This document shows, in pieces, positions 15,794 to 24,379 of a DNA stretch of 64,000 bases (its first letter is position 1; each line of letters begins with the position of its first letter). The DNA is from Bacteroidales bacterium (GTDB lineage Bacteria > Bacteroidota > Bacteroidia > Bacteroidales > UBA932). Where the stretch lies: positions 53,513 to 117,512 of the forward strand of contig JAFUWW010000007.1 of the NCBI GenBank assembly GCA_017471085.1, written 5' to 3'. The position numbers and the translations under genes are program-made. The notes beneath the pieces are model-generated. The model was not told the DNA's origin, did not search any database, and saw nothing but the letters and a program-made list of their open reading frames with translations.

Positions 15794-16717
15794 TTATTTT
15801 AACAGGGAACGCAGGGCCTTGGCGGCCTTGGTGTTGATGGAATGTCCGGGTTTGTAGGCAGTGATGCGGGCGTTCAGGTAGCCGCCGCTCAGGCGGAGGT
15901 CTCCCAGCAGGTCCAGCATTTTGTGGCGGCCGCATTCGTCCGGGAAATGGAGTTTCAGGTTGTTCAGATAGCCTTCGTCGGTGATTTTGACGCCGGGAAG
16001 GTTGAACAGGTACGACAGCGAGCTCAGCTGCTCTTCCGAAACGGGATGCTCCACAATCACGATGGCATTGTCCATGTCTCCGCCCTTGATGAGGTTGTTC
16101 CGGAACAGGTACTCGATCTCGTGGAAGAAGACGAAGGTGCGGCATACGCCGATCTCGTGGGCATAGTCGATGTTCAGGTCCCAGTGGCAGGACTGGATGC
16201 CGAGGATCTTGGAGTTGAAATCCACGGTGATATCGGCCGAAGGCGCTGCGGCGGGCTCGATGCGTACCCAGGAACCGCTGCGGTCGTCCCTGATTTCCAG
16301 GGACTGGGGCAGGTCGATGTATTTCCGGGCCACGCCCTGGTCTTCCGTCCCGTCCTTGAGGATGGCATCGGTATAAGGCTTGGCGCTGCCGTCCAGGATG
16401 GGGACCTCGATGTTGTCCAGTTCGATGAGGGCATTGTCGATGCCCAGGCCGGTGAGGGCGGACATCAGGTGCTCGATGGTGACTACTACCGCTTCGTTGT
16501 GGGAGATGGTGGTGCTGCGGGCCGTGTTGGTGACATTGTCGGCCAGCGCTTCGATGACGGGCTTGCTCCGGAGGTCTGTCCTGCGGAACTTGATACCTGA
16601 ATCTGCCGGTGCCGGCATCAGTTTCATGTGTGAATATGTGCCGGTATGGAGCCCTTTCCCTTGGAAGTAGTAGGTCTTCTTAAGGGTGTGCTGGTTGCTT
16701 TGCATCCGTGTTTCCAA
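15794..16717 (-). CDS. lpxC: UDP-3-O-acyl-N-acetylglucosamine deacetylase, unfused LpxC
   Basis: 307-residue zinc amidase that commits UDP-acyl-GlcNAc to lipid A. The zinc ligands are seen in IEHLMSA and in RHKMLDLLGD, and KGGDMDNAIV is the conserved acidic/Asn segment. In most Bacteroidota LpxC is a fusion of about 460 residues with FabZ; here the protein stops after the LpxC part and lpxA follows within 8 nt, so the dehydratase domain is missing from this locus. The start may be ATG 16717 or the in-frame ATG at 16705; a consensus promoter lies just upstream of either. Confidence 0.94.
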   Translation of the reverse strand: METRMQSNQHTLKKTYYFQGKGLHTGTYSHMKLMPAPADSGIKFRRTDLRSKPVIEALADNVTNTARSTTISHNEAVVVTIEHLMSALTGLGIDNALIELDNIEVPILDGSAKPYTDAILKDGTEDQGVARKYIDLPQSLEIRDDRSGSWVRIEPAAAPSADITVDFNSKILGIQSCHWDLNIDYAHEIGVCRTFVFFHEIEYLFRNNLIKGGDMDNAIVIVEHPVSEEQLSSLSYLFNLPGVKITDEGYLNNLKLHFPDECGRHKMLDLLGDLRLSGGYLNARITAYKPGHSINTKAAKALRSLLK

Positions 16718-16728
16718 TTAAAAGTTTG

Positions 16729-16759
16729 CAAAGTTAAGCAAAATATCGGGGATTGCCAA
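16729..16759 (-). promoter_or_regulatory. lpxC-lpxA-wbqC promoter
   Basis: On the minus strand TTG (16757-16759), a 20-nt spacer and TAACTTTG (16729-16736) match the consensus. Predicted start is about 16722, giving a leader of 5-17 nt depending on which lpxC start is used. Confidence 0.68.
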
Positions 16760-16765
16760 TAGGCG

Positions 16766-17755
16766 TCATTCCCCCCCTGACTGCTTGAATTTTGCGTATG
16801 CCCTGAGGTAGGTCTTGTGGGGGATGGCCGGTGTCCCGAACAGGTATTCTCCCTCTTTCCGTACATTGCCGATGAGCCCGCTCTTGGCCAGGATGGTGGT
16901 ATGGTCCGCCACTTTCAGGTGCCCGACAACACCCACCTGCCCGGCCAGGATGCAGTATTTGCCGATCTGGGTGGAGCCGGCGATGCCGCACTGGGCGGCC
17001 ATGGCCGTATGGTCTCCGATCACCACATTGTGGGCGATCTGGCAGAGGTTGTCGATCCTGACGCCGTTGCCGATGATGGTGGATTCCATCTGCGCGCGGT
17101 CTACCGTGGTGTTGGCGCCGATTTCCACGTCATTGCCGATAATCACGTTCCCGAGGTGCTCGATTTTCTTCCAGCTGCCGTCCGGCTGGGGTGCATTTCC
17201 GAATCCGTCCGACCCGATCACCACGCCGGCATGCAGGATTACATTGTCGCCGATGACCATGCCGGGATAGATATGCACGCCCGGATAGAAGACACAGTTC
17301 CGGCCGATCTTGCAGTCCGCACCGATGGTGACGTGCGGATGGATGACGGTGTTGTCGCCGATGGTGGTGTTGCGGCCGATGTGGCAGTATGCGTCCACCC
17401 ACACCTTTTTCCCGAATTTGGTGGAAGGATACCAGCGGGAAAGGAGGCTGCGGTGGCGGCGGTACTTCTTTTTCTGGTCGGCCACGTACTGCAGCAGGTC
17501 TGCCACCGCGTTATAGGCATTCTCGACACGGACCAGGGTGGCCTGTACCGGCTGTTTGGGCTCGAAAGTACTGTTCACCAGGATGACCGAAGCCTTGCTG
17601 GTGTACACGTACTGCTCATATTTGGGATTGGCGAAGAAACTGATGGCGCCGGGCTTCCCATGTTCGATTTTGGCGAACTTGGTGACGGTGGCGTTTTCGT
17701 CCCCGTCAACGGTTCCTTTCAGGATCTCCGCCAGTTGTTTCGCTGTTAATTCCAT
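16766..17755 (-). CDS. lpxD: UDP-3-O-acylglucosamine N-acyltransferase
   Basis: 329-residue LpxD of lipid A synthesis. The N-terminal uridine-binding domain ([20 protein letters not shown], then [10 protein letters not shown]) is followed by the left-handed beta-helix with hexapeptide repeats, and the catalytic histidine region is [10 protein letters not shown]...KIEHLGNV. It ends at a C-terminal helix. In Bacteroidota the order lpxD-lpxC-lpxA is standard. It starts 6 nt from the gpmI stop, so it may belong to the gpmI transcript, while lpxC has its own promoter. Confidence 0.95.
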   Translation of the reverse strand: MELTAKQLAEILKGTVDGDENATVTKFAKIEHGKPGAISFFANPKYEQYVYTSKASVILVNSTFEPKQPVQATLVRVENAYNAVADLLQYVADQKKKYRRHRSLLSRWYPSTKFGKKVWVDAYCHIGRNTTIGDNTVIHPHVTIGADCKIGRNCVFYPGVHIYPGMVIGDNVILHAGVVIGSDGFGNAPQPDGSWKKIEHLGNVIIGNDVEIGANTTVDRAQMESTIIGNGVRIDNLCQIAHNVVIGDHTAMAAQCGIAGSTQIGKYCILAGQVGVVGHLKVADHTTILAKSGLIGNVRKEGEYLFGTPAIPHKTYLRAYAKFKQSGGE

Positions 17756-17761
17756 GCCTGT

Positions 17762-19285
17762 TTAGATCAGCGGCTCTGCGGTCATGGCTGCAGGCTGCGG
17801 GATACCCATGAGTTTGAGGATGGTGGGAGCCACGTTGCAGAGGGCGCCGTCCTTCACGGTCTTGACGGCATCTCCGGCGCCGATCACCACGAACTGGACG
17901 GTGTTCAGGGAGTGGGCGGTGTTGGGGGTTCCGTCTGCGTTTACGGCGAAGTCTGCGTTGCCGTGGTCGGCCGTCAGCAGCACGACATAGCCGTGCGCGA
18001 GGGCTTCTTCCACCACTTGGCCTACCAGCCTGTCGATGCAGGAGACTGCCTGGGTGATGGAATTGTACACGCCGGTGTGGCCCACCATGTCACCGTTGGC
18101 GAAGTTGAGGATGATCATGTCCTGCTTTTCGGTGCGGATCTGGCCGATCAGTTTTTCGGCCACCTCGGGGGCGCTCATCTGCGGCAGCAGGTCGTAGGTG
18201 GGTACCTTGGGGGAGTTCACCAGGATGCGGTCTTCATTATCGAACACGGTTTCGCGGCCGCCGTTGAAGAAGAAGGTCACATGGGCGTATTTTTCGGTCT
18301 CGGCGATGCGGAGCTGATGCTTTCCGGCCCTGGAGACCGTCTCTCCCAGGGTGTCCTGTACCAGTTCCTTGTCGAAGAGGATGTGGACGCCGGTAAAGGA
18401 GGCATCGTACGGAGTGAGGCAGCAGTAGTATAGGGGAATGGTGTGCATTCCTTCTTCCGGCATGTCCTTCTGGGTGAGGGCGGCGGTGAGTTCGCGGGCG
18501 CGGTCGTTGCGGAAGTTGTAGAAGATGACGGCATCGCCTTCTTCGATGGTGGCGACGGGTTTGCCGTCGGCGCCGGTCACCACGATGGGCTTGATGAATT
18601 CATCGGTGACATCGGCCTCATAACTGGCCTTGATGCCCTCGGTGGCCGATGTAAAGGCGGCGCCCTTCCCCTCGACAAGGAGGTCGTAGGCTTCCTTTAC
18701 GCGGTTCCAGCGCTTGTCGCGGTCCATGGCATAGAAGCGGCCGCAGACGGAGGCTACCTTGCCGGTGGTCCCGGCCATCTTCTCCTCCAGTTCCTCCACG
18801 AAGCCCAGGCCGCTGCGGGGGTCGGTGTCCCGGCCGTCCATGAAGGCGTGTACGTACACTTTGTCCAGGCCTTCTTCCTTGGCCACGCGAAGGAATTCGT
18901 ATACATGGTCCAGGGAGCTGTGAACGCCGCCGTGGGAGGTGAGGCCCATCAGGTGGAGCTTCTTGCCGGATTTTTTCACATACTCGTATGCAGCCTTGAT
19001 TTCGGGATTGTCCAGCAGCTTGTGCTCGCGGCAGGCGATGTTGATCTTCACCAGATCCTGATAGACGACACGGCCGGCGCCCAGGTTCATGTGGCCCACC
19101 TCGGAGTTGCCCATCTGGCCGTCCGGAAGGCCTACATATTCACCGCAGGCCTGCAGATGGCCGAAGGGATATTTGGCGCGAAGGGCGTCGATGTTGGGGG
19201 TTCCCTGGGTCCAGATGGCGTTGGAATAATCGTGACGGCCTTCACCCCAGCCGTCCAGGATCATGAGAAGTACTTTTCTGTTCAT
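17762..19285 (-). CDS. gpmI: 2,3-bisphosphoglycerate-independent phosphoglycerate mutase
   Basis: Two-metal glycolytic enzyme converting 3- to 2-phosphoglycerate. I use the ATG at 19285 ([14 protein letters not shown], 507 residues); the upstream ATG at 19357 adds 24 residues unlike the family. ILDGWG supplies the first metal-binding Asp, [14 protein letters not shown] contains the phosphoserine nucleophile, and LTADHGNAD near the C-terminus carries the second metal site. A -7 box lies in the 3' end of tilS. Confidence 0.95.
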   Translation of the reverse strand: MNRKVLLMILDGWGEGRHDYSNAIWTQGTPNIDALRAKYPFGHLQACGEYVGLPDGQMGNSEVGHMNLGAGRVVYQDLVKINIACREHKLLDNPEIKAAYEYVKKSGKKLHLMGLTSHGGVHSSLDHVYEFLRVAKEEGLDKVYVHAFMDGRDTDPRSGLGFVEELEEKMAGTTGKVASVCGRFYAMDRDKRWNRVKEAYDLLVEGKGAAFTSATEGIKASYEADVTDEFIKPIVVTGADGKPVATIEEGDAVIFYNFRNDRARELTAALTQKDMPEEGMHTIPLYYCCLTPYDASFTGVHILFDKELVQDTLGETVSRAGKHQLRIAETEKYAHVTFFFNGGRETVFDNEDRILVNSPKVPTYDLLPQMSAPEVAEKLIGQIRTEKQDMIILNFANGDMVGHTGVYNSITQAVSCIDRLVGQVVEEALAHGYVVLLTADHGNADFAVNADGTPNTAHSLNTVQFVVIGAGDAVKTVKDGALCNVAPTILKLMGIPQPAAMTAEPLI

Positions 19286-19344
19286 ATCGTAGTCTTTTAT
19301 TTGCAATTTGTGTGCAAAAAGGGCCGATTTTGCACTTGGCGTCG

Positions 19345-19375
19345 CAAAGTTAATCATTTTTCACGGAAATACGAA
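19345..19375 (-). promoter_or_regulatory. gpmI promoter overlapping the end of tilS
   Basis: TAACTTTG (19345-19352, minus strand) is a consensus -7 box; TTC rather than TTG lies 20 nt upstream. The predicted leader is about 50 nt. Confidence 0.5.
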
Positions 19376-20441
19376 GGATACGGAGGGTTGCGGACGTCAC
19401 CCGGACGCTGTGGTCGATGCAGAAGGGGATGACCGCCAGCACGTGGTGCGGGTCCGCTGCGCTTTTGAGCAGCGGGATCATCGGTTTTTCATCGGCGGGG
19501 ATGTGATGGTCCGTGAACCAGTCCTGCATTTTCTTCTTCCCGGGGGCGCCCAGCGGCCGGATCCAGTCGCCGGTCTCCCATCGGCCGAAAACGGGCTCGG
19601 TCCCTTCCGGAATCCCGGCCTTGCCTGCGTCCAGGATCAGCATGCCCTCCGGCTGTATGACTGGCAGCGACTCGTCCCAGGGCTCTTCAGTGACCGAAAG
19701 CTCTGCGCCCGGATGCACCCAGGATGCCCGGTCCGCGCCGGGCATGCCGGATTCTCCCTGGCCGGACATGCCGGATGCGTCATTCCCGGCCAGACCGGCA
19801 ATCTCTTCTGCGAAGCGGCCCATGTCGCGGTTGAGCGTTTCCACGAAACTGGGGTTGATTTCCCGGAAAACGGGGAAAACCAGGTTTCGGAGTTTGTTCC
19901 GCTTGTAGTCGTTGGAGGCGTTGGAGCTGTCTTCTCGCCAGGGAATGCCGTGTTCCCGGACAAAGCCGCGGATTTCTTCCCGGGTCATGCCCAGGAGCGG
20001 CCGCAGCAGGGGGATGTCGGCGAATTCCGGGTCCGGGATGCAGCCTTCGGCCTTCATGCCCAGGATGCCCTTGAGGCCGGTTCCCCGCAGCAGGTTCAGC
20101 AGCAGGGTTTCGGCATTGTCGTTGGCGTTGTGGGCCACGGCCACGGCCTCATAGCCATGTTCCCGGCACAATTGCCCGAACCAGCGGTAACGGAGCCTTC
20201 GGGCGGCCATCTCAACGGAGATCCCTTCCGCGGCGGCCAAAGAAAGGGTGTCGAACTTCTTTACATGGCAGGTGACGCCATGTCCGGACGCCCAGGCGCG
20301 GACCAGGGCTTCATCACCGTCGCTTTCGCCGCTTCGGAGCGAGAAGTTGCAGTGTGCAATGGCGAAAGGCCCGCCTTGGAGACGGACCTTTTCGGCAAGA
20401 CACATGGAGTCGATGCCTCCGCTGACGGCGACGAGCAGCAT
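19350..20441 (-). CDS. tilS: tRNA(Ile)-lysidine synthetase, short, with repeat-derived insert
   Basis: 363-residue PP-loop ATPase modifying C34 of tRNA-Ile(CAU) to lysidine so that it reads AUA. The ATP site is SGGIDSM at residues 7-13, followed by [15 protein letters not shown] and [11 protein letters not shown]. The enzyme is shorter than typical 430-450-residue homologues, and the N-terminus begins unusually close to the PP-loop. A Gly/Ser/Met-rich stretch at about 213-240 ([18 protein letters not shown]) is encoded by palindromic repeats at 19724-19802. It lies 4 nt after the DUF3078 gene, probably co-transcribed. Confidence 0.9.
   Translation of the reverse strand: MLLVAVSGGIDSMCLAEKVRLQGGPFAIAHCNFSLRSGESDGDEALVRAWASGHGVTCHVKKFDTLSLAAAEGISVEMAARRLRYRWFGQLCREHGYEAVAVAHNANDNAETLLLNLLRGTGLKGILGMKAEGCIPDPEFADIPLLRPLLGMTREEIRGFVREHGIPWREDSSNASNDYKRNKLRNLVFPVFREINPSFVETLNRDMGRFAEEIAGLAGNDASGMSGQGESGMPGADRASWVHPGAELSVTEEPWDESLPVIQPEGMLILDAGKAGIPEGTEPVFGRWETGDWIRPLGAPGKKKMQDWFTDHHIPADEKPMIPLLKSAADPHHVLAVIPFCIDHSVRVTSATLRILRISVKND
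19724..19802. repeat. Palindromic repeat cluster inside tilS
   Basis: ATGCCCGG-TCCGCG-CCGGGCAT (19724-19745) is a perfect 8-bp hairpin. It is followed by CATGCCGG/CCGG inverted repeats and by GTCATTCCCGGCCAGACCGG, which resembles the GTCATGCCCGG repeats of the rimP leader. All are translated in frame as part of tilS. Confidence 0.6.
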
Positions 20442-20445
20442 CGGC

Positions 20446-21468
20446 CTACCGTTTGTTGGTGATGGTGTAGGTGAAGCCGAACTCCAGGAATTCCTTGAAC
20501 TGAACGCCTTTGGCGTCTACCTTTCCGTCCTTGTCGGCGTCCCGTACCAGCACGCGCGGATCGTAGATCAGGTTGGTGGAGACGGTGAGCGCGAAGAACT
20601 TGGCCATTTTCCAGAACACCTTGTTGTCCCAGGTGATGCGGGGCTCCACTTTAGGGGTGAGGTAGTTATAGAACATCGTCACCTGGGTGGTATAGGAGAA
20701 GGCGTCGTTGATGACCCAGGCGGCATCGGCCTTGATCTGGGCACCGAATTCCAGACGGTAGCTCTTGTACTGGTCCGTGGTGCCTTCCACGAGGTCCATG
20801 CCGTAGGTTTTCCGCAGCTCGGGGATGGTTACGAATACGCCGCCGCCGGAGATGGGGGCTACGTTGAGGGAGAACCAGGGAGCGGGCGTCCACAGCACAC
20901 CGACACCCAGATTCAGGTAGGCGGGAGCAAAGAGGCCGGACTTGAGCGTACGGGCATCGAGCCAGTCCTGGACGGAGGGTTCCTCTCCCGACACGTTGGA
21001 AGGAGTGCCGTAGGCATAGTTGTTGTCGAACTGGGTCTTGAAATCCAGGCTGGCAGAATAGGCCAGATGCTTGACGGGGGTCTCATAGCCCCACTTGGAT
21101 TCCAGGTAGATGCGGTCTTTGTTCTTCTGGAGGATGGGCTTGTCGGCCGAATAGAGGAAGCCGTAGTCCAGCTGGAGACGCGTGGTTCCCAGGAGTTTAT
21201 CCTTGGAGAAAACGGCGGTGGCGTCGATGTTGCCGGCCAGCGACACGCTGTTGTAACCGCCGGCCACCCACTGGCTGAGGTAGGTCTGGCCGAAGTTGAT
21301 GTTGGTGAGGAGGGTATTGGTCCAGTACTGGGGCTTCTCCACTTTCTCGGGCACGTCTTCCGCCGCGCTGAGGGCTGCTGCCGCGGCAGCCGCGGCATCC
21401 TGGGTATTCTGGGCCGATGCTGCCAGGGTTACGGACAGTACGGCGAGGGCTGTAATGATCTTCTTCAT
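20446..21468 (-). CDS. DUF3078 outer-membrane-type protein
   Basis: 340-residue exported protein with a signal peptide (cleavage probably after ASAQ, residue 20), an Ala-rich linker at about 24-36, and a beta-strand-rich body. WTNTLLTNINFGQTYLSQW and GGYNSVSLAGNIDA followed by LQLDYGF are the recurrent pattern of DUF3078 proteins of Bacteroidota. Probably an outer-membrane beta-barrel or periplasmic beta protein of unknown role. It sits between proS (46 nt upstream) and tilS (4 nt downstream). Confidence 0.78.
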   Translation of the reverse strand: MKKIITALAVLSVTLAASAQNTQDAAAAAAAALSAAEDVPEKVEKPQYWTNTLLTNINFGQTYLSQWVAGGYNSVSLAGNIDATAVFSKDKLLGTTRLQLDYGFLYSADKPILQKNKDRIYLESKWGYETPVKHLAYSASLDFKTQFDNNYAYGTPSNVSGEEPSVQDWLDARTLKSGLFAPAYLNLGVGVLWTPAPWFSLNVAPISGGGVFVTIPELRKTYGMDLVEGTTDQYKSYRLEFGAQIKADAAWVINDAFSYTTQVTMFYNYLTPKVEPRITWDNKVFWKMAKFFALTVSTNLIYDPRVLVRDADKDGKVDAKGVQFKEFLEFGFTYTITNKR

Positions 21469-21483
21469 TTTTCTTCTTTTTAA

Positions 21484-21509
21484 ATTCTTCGCTGTCGCTC
21501 AGAATGGCA
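21484..21509. repeat. Dispersed GTCATTC...GAAGAAT-type repeat, second copy
   Basis: ATTCTTCGCTGTCGCTCAGA followed by ATGGCA is the reverse-complement form of the element at 12934. It lies in the proS-DUF3078 spacer and forms a small imperfect hairpin (ATTCT/AGAAT). Confidence 0.5.
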
Positions 21510-21514
21510 AAGGG

Positions 21515-22993
21515 TTAATAGGAACGGGCGAAAAGCACTCTCTGGTGGGAAGGCTTGCCGGTGTAGACGCACTTGCCTTCTTCCATGCAGACGGCGCTGT
21601 CCACGGGGATGCAGCGGATGGTGGCCTTCGTCTCTTCCTGAATCTTGGCTTCCGTCTCGGCGGTGCCGTCCCAGTGGCAGAGGAGGAAACCGCCCTTCTC
21701 GATCTCAACCTTGAAATCTTCCCAGGTGTCCACCTTGCGGATGGAGGCATCGCGGAAGGCGAGCGCCTTGTTATAGATATTCTTCTGGATGTCGTCCAAC
21801 AGGTCGATGATCCTGTCTTCCAGGCCTTCCAGGGGCTCGGAAATCTTCTCCAGGGTGTCGCGGCGGGCGACCTCCACGGTGCCGTTCTGCAGGTCTCTCG
21901 GACCCATGGCCAGCCGTACGGGCACGCCCTTGAGCTCCCATTCGGCGAACTTGAAACCGGGCCGTAGGGTGTCCCTGTCGTCCACTTCCACGGTATGTCC
22001 CTTGGCTTCGAGGGCTTTCTTGAGTTCGAACATCTTGTCCAGCACGGCATTCCGCTCTTCATCGCTCTTGTAGATGGGGACCATCACCACCTGGATGGGG
22101 GCGAGGGCCGGAGGAAGCACCAGGCCGTTGTCGTCTCCATGGGCCATGATCAGCGCGCCCATCAGCCGGGTGGATACGCCCCAGGAAGTGGCCCAGACAT
22201 ATTCTTCCTTGCCTTCTTTGTTGGTGAAGGTCACATTGAAACTCTTGGCGAAATTCTGGCCCAGGAAGTGGGACGTGCCCGCTTGCAGGGCTTTGCCGTC
22301 CTGCATCAGGGCCTCGATGGTCATGGTGTCGATGGCGCCGGCGAAACGCTCGCCGGGGCTCTTGTGGCCCACCACCACCGGCAGCGCCATGGTCTCACGG
22401 GCGAAACGGGCGTATACATCCACCATCTGCTGTTTGCGGGCTTCCGCCTCCTCGGCCGTGGCGTGGGCGGTATGGCCTTCCTGCCAGAGGAATTCGGCGG
22501 TTCGGAGGAACAGGCGGGTGCGCATTTCCCAGCGGACCACGTTGCACCACTGGTTGCACAGCACGGGCAGGTCTCTCCAGGAATGGATCCAGTTCTTGTA
22601 GGTGTCCCAGATGATGGTTTCCGAAGTGGGGCGGACGATGAGTTCCTCTTCCAGGCGGGCCGACGGATCCACGACGATGCCGCTGCCGTCGGGCGCGTTC
22701 ATCAGGCGGTGGTGGGTGACCACGGCGCACTCCTTGGCGAAGCCGGCGACATGCTCCGCCTCACGGCTGAAGAACGATTTGGGAATGAACAGCGGGAAGT
22801 AGGCGTTCTTCACGCCGGTCTCCTTGAACATGCTGTCCAGGATATGCTGCATCTTTTCCCAGATGGCGTAGCCGTATGGCTTGATTACCATGCAGCCGCG
22901 GACTGCGGACTGCTCGGCCAGGTCGGCCTTTACCACCAGGTCGTTGTACCACTGGGAGTAATTCTCTGCCCTTATTGTTACTTCTTTTGCCAT
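21515..22993 (-). CDS. proS: Prolyl-tRNA synthetase (short, eukaryote/archaeal-like form)
   Basis: Class II aminoacyl-tRNA synthetase of 492 residues. I set the start at ATG 22993 ([16 protein letters not shown]); the open frame upstream of it is low-complexity Ile/Val/Pro and is the antisense of a Tyr/Ser-rich gene. Motif 2 ([20 protein letters not shown]) and the proline-site HATAEEAEA are present, the anticodon-binding domain follows, and the protein ends in a zinc-binding-like C-terminal domain finishing LFARSY. There is no INS editing domain, as in the short ProS form. The leader is about 95 nt. Confidence 0.95.
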   Translation of the reverse strand: MAKEVTIRAENYSQWYNDLVVKADLAEQSAVRGCMVIKPYGYAIWEKMQHILDSMFKETGVKNAYFPLFIPKSFFSREAEHVAGFAKECAVVTHHRLMNAPDGSGIVVDPSARLEEELIVRPTSETIIWDTYKNWIHSWRDLPVLCNQWCNVVRWEMRTRLFLRTAEFLWQEGHTAHATAEEAEARKQQMVDVYARFARETMALPVVVGHKSPGERFAGAIDTMTIEALMQDGKALQAGTSHFLGQNFAKSFNVTFTNKEGKEEYVWATSWGVSTRLMGALIMAHGDDNGLVLPPALAPIQVVMVPIYKSDEERNAVLDKMFELKKALEAKGHTVEVDDRDTLRPGFKFAEWELKGVPVRLAMGPRDLQNGTVEVARRDTLEKISEPLEGLEDRIIDLLDDIQKNIYNKALAFRDASIRKVDTWEDFKVEIEKGGFLLCHWDGTAETEAKIQEETKATIRCIPVDSAVCMEEGKCVYTGKPSHQRVLFARSY

Positions 22994-23094
22994 AATCTTA
23001 TTGCTTTTTTTCTTTTTTGTGCTTATTATTGTCCTTTGAACACGGAAGCGGGTACATTTTTTGATATAGGTTCCGTGAACCGGAGATTCCGGCG

Positions 23095-23102
23095 CAAAGA
23101 TA
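23095..23102 (-). promoter_or_regulatory. -7 promoter box for proS
   Basis: TATCTTTG on the minus strand is a consensus -7 box about 100 nt before the proS start. No TTG lies at the usual spacing. Confidence 0.45.
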
Positions 23103-23118
23103 CTTATTTTTATTGGAT

Positions 23119-23128
23119 AAAAGGAGGT
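23119..23128 (+). promoter_or_regulatory. Canonical Shine-Dalgarno sequence, unusual for this genome
   Basis: AAAAGGAGGT ends 6 nt before the ATG at 23135. None of the other genes I inspected here has such a full anti-16S match, and Bacteroidota typically lack it. It fixes the start of the Tyr/Ser-rich protein. Confidence 0.8.
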
Positions 23129-23134
23129 ACTGAG

Positions 23135-24361
23135 ATGAAAAAGAGATTTATGGCGTATGCATTTGCAGCCTTTGCCGCCTTGTCCTGCGGATCGGTGGCC
23201 GGGTTGCAGACCCAGACCTATGACGACGGTATCTACTCCCGCCCCCTGGCGGAAGAAACCCCGGTCGTATCCCAGGAGCAGGTGGACAACCTGCTGGCAG
23301 ACACGCGCTCGTCCCAGGCGTACATCCTCAGCGGGGGTGATACCCTGGTCGTTCCTGCGGGCAAGAGCGTCCGCTTTTCCAAGGACAATACCGTTATTAC
23401 AGTAAACGATACCCCGGAGTGGGCCTGGAACTATTCCCTGGCCTACAGCCCCTGGTATTTCAACGATTTCTACTACTATTATCCCTGGCACTACTATCGC
23501 AGCCCCTGGTATTACAGTTCCTGGAGCTATTATGATCCCTGGTATTATGATTATTGGTACGGTCCGTACCGCTATGGTTTCTACAGCCCCTGGTATTACA
23601 ATTCCTGGAGCTTCTGGTACGACCCGTTCTACAGATGGGATCGCTACTATGGCTACTACGGCGGCTATTATGGCCCTTATTACGGAGCGTACATGGACGG
23701 CTATTACCACGGAATGTGGGGCGGCGGCCATCTGTGGGAGCCCAGCCGCGGCGCCCAGCTCGGTCACAGGGAAGGCAATTTCGCCATCCGGGGCGGTGCC
23801 GGCACCGGCCGCTCGGGCATGACCCGTTCTTCCAACGTGAGCCGTTCCTCTTCCGTCTCCAGAAACGGAAGCAGCACTTCACGCAGCAGCTCTGTCCGGA
23901 CTTCTTCGGCCTCGAGGACTGCCTCCTCGTCCCGTTCTTCGTCCTTCAGCCGTTCTTCCTCCTCCGGCGTTTCTGCGGCCACCCGTACCGCAGGCACCCG
24001 CGCCACCGGCGCCTCCCGTTCTGTCGGCACTTCCCGCGCCGCTTCTTCTGGCACCCGTTCCGCAGGTTCGGTCAGCCGGTCTGCAGGCGCTTCCCGCAGC
24101 ACGGCGGGCGGCTCCTACCGCAGTGCAGGCGGTTCCACCAACTATCGCAGCTCTTCCGCCTCCTCGTCGGCTTCCGGCCGTTCCACTTCTGGCAGCTATT
24201 CCGGCAGTGTGTCCCGCTCTTCCGGCAGTTCCTCCGGCGGAAGCGTGTCCCGTTCTTCCGGCGGCTATTCCGGCGGCGGCTATTCCGGTGGCAGCGTATC
24301 CCGCTCTTCCGGCAGCTCCTCCAGCGGCAGCGTGTCCCGTTCTTCCGGCGGCCGCAGATAA
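23135..24361 (+). CDS. Exported Tyr/Trp-rich and Ser/Arg-rich low-complexity surface protein
   Basis: 408-residue protein with an N-terminal signal sequence ending ALSCG (possibly a weak lipobox). Residues about 25-95 are an ordinary globular segment with [15 protein letters not shown]. Residues about 95-200 are dominated by Tyr, Trp, Pro and Gly (repeats of [22 protein letters not shown]). Residues about 215-408 are Ser/Arg/Gly/Thr-rich ([12 protein letters not shown] repeats). Similar proteins in Bacteroides sit beside an OmpP1/FadL gene and have been mis-annotated as vitellogenin-like. Function unknown; a surface-exposed or wall-bound disordered polymer is likely. The strong Shine-Dalgarno sequence suggests high expression. 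Confidence 0.75.
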   Translation: MKKRFMAYAFAAFAALSCGSVAGLQTQTYDDGIYSRPLAEETPVVSQEQVDNLLADTRSSQAYILSGGDTLVVPAGKSVRFSKDNTVITVNDTPEWAWNYSLAYSPWYFNDFYYYYPWHYYRSPWYYSSWSYYDPWYYDYWYGPYRYGFYSPWYYNSWSFWYDPFYRWDRYYGYYGGYYGPYYGAYMDGYYHGMWGGGHLWEPSRGAQLGHREGNFAIRGGAGTGRSGMTRSSNVSRSSSVSRNGSSTSRSSSVRTSSASRTASSSRSSSFSRSSSSGVSAATRTAGTRATGASRSVGTSRAASSGTRSAGSVSRSAGASRSTAGGSYRSAGGSTNYRSSSASSSASGRSTSGSYSGSVSRSSGSSSGGSVSRSSGGYSGGGYSGGSVSRSSGSSSSGSVSRSSGGRR

Positions 24362-24379
24362 CCTTACAAAGCAAAGAAC

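Noticed and set aside
19286..19357. 24-residue N-terminal extension of gpmI
   Set aside because: It overlaps the -7 box and has no similarity to the family start [14 protein letters not shown].
21995..23134. Long plus-strand frame leading into the Tyr/Ser-rich protein
   Set aside because: This part is antisense to proS. The real start is the ATG at 23135 with a strong Shine-Dalgarno sequence and a signal peptide.
22994..23767. N-terminal extension of the proS frame
   Set aside because: It is the antisense of the Tyr/Trp-rich gene and gives an Ile/Val/Pro repeat unlike any ProS; ATG 22993 fits the family start.
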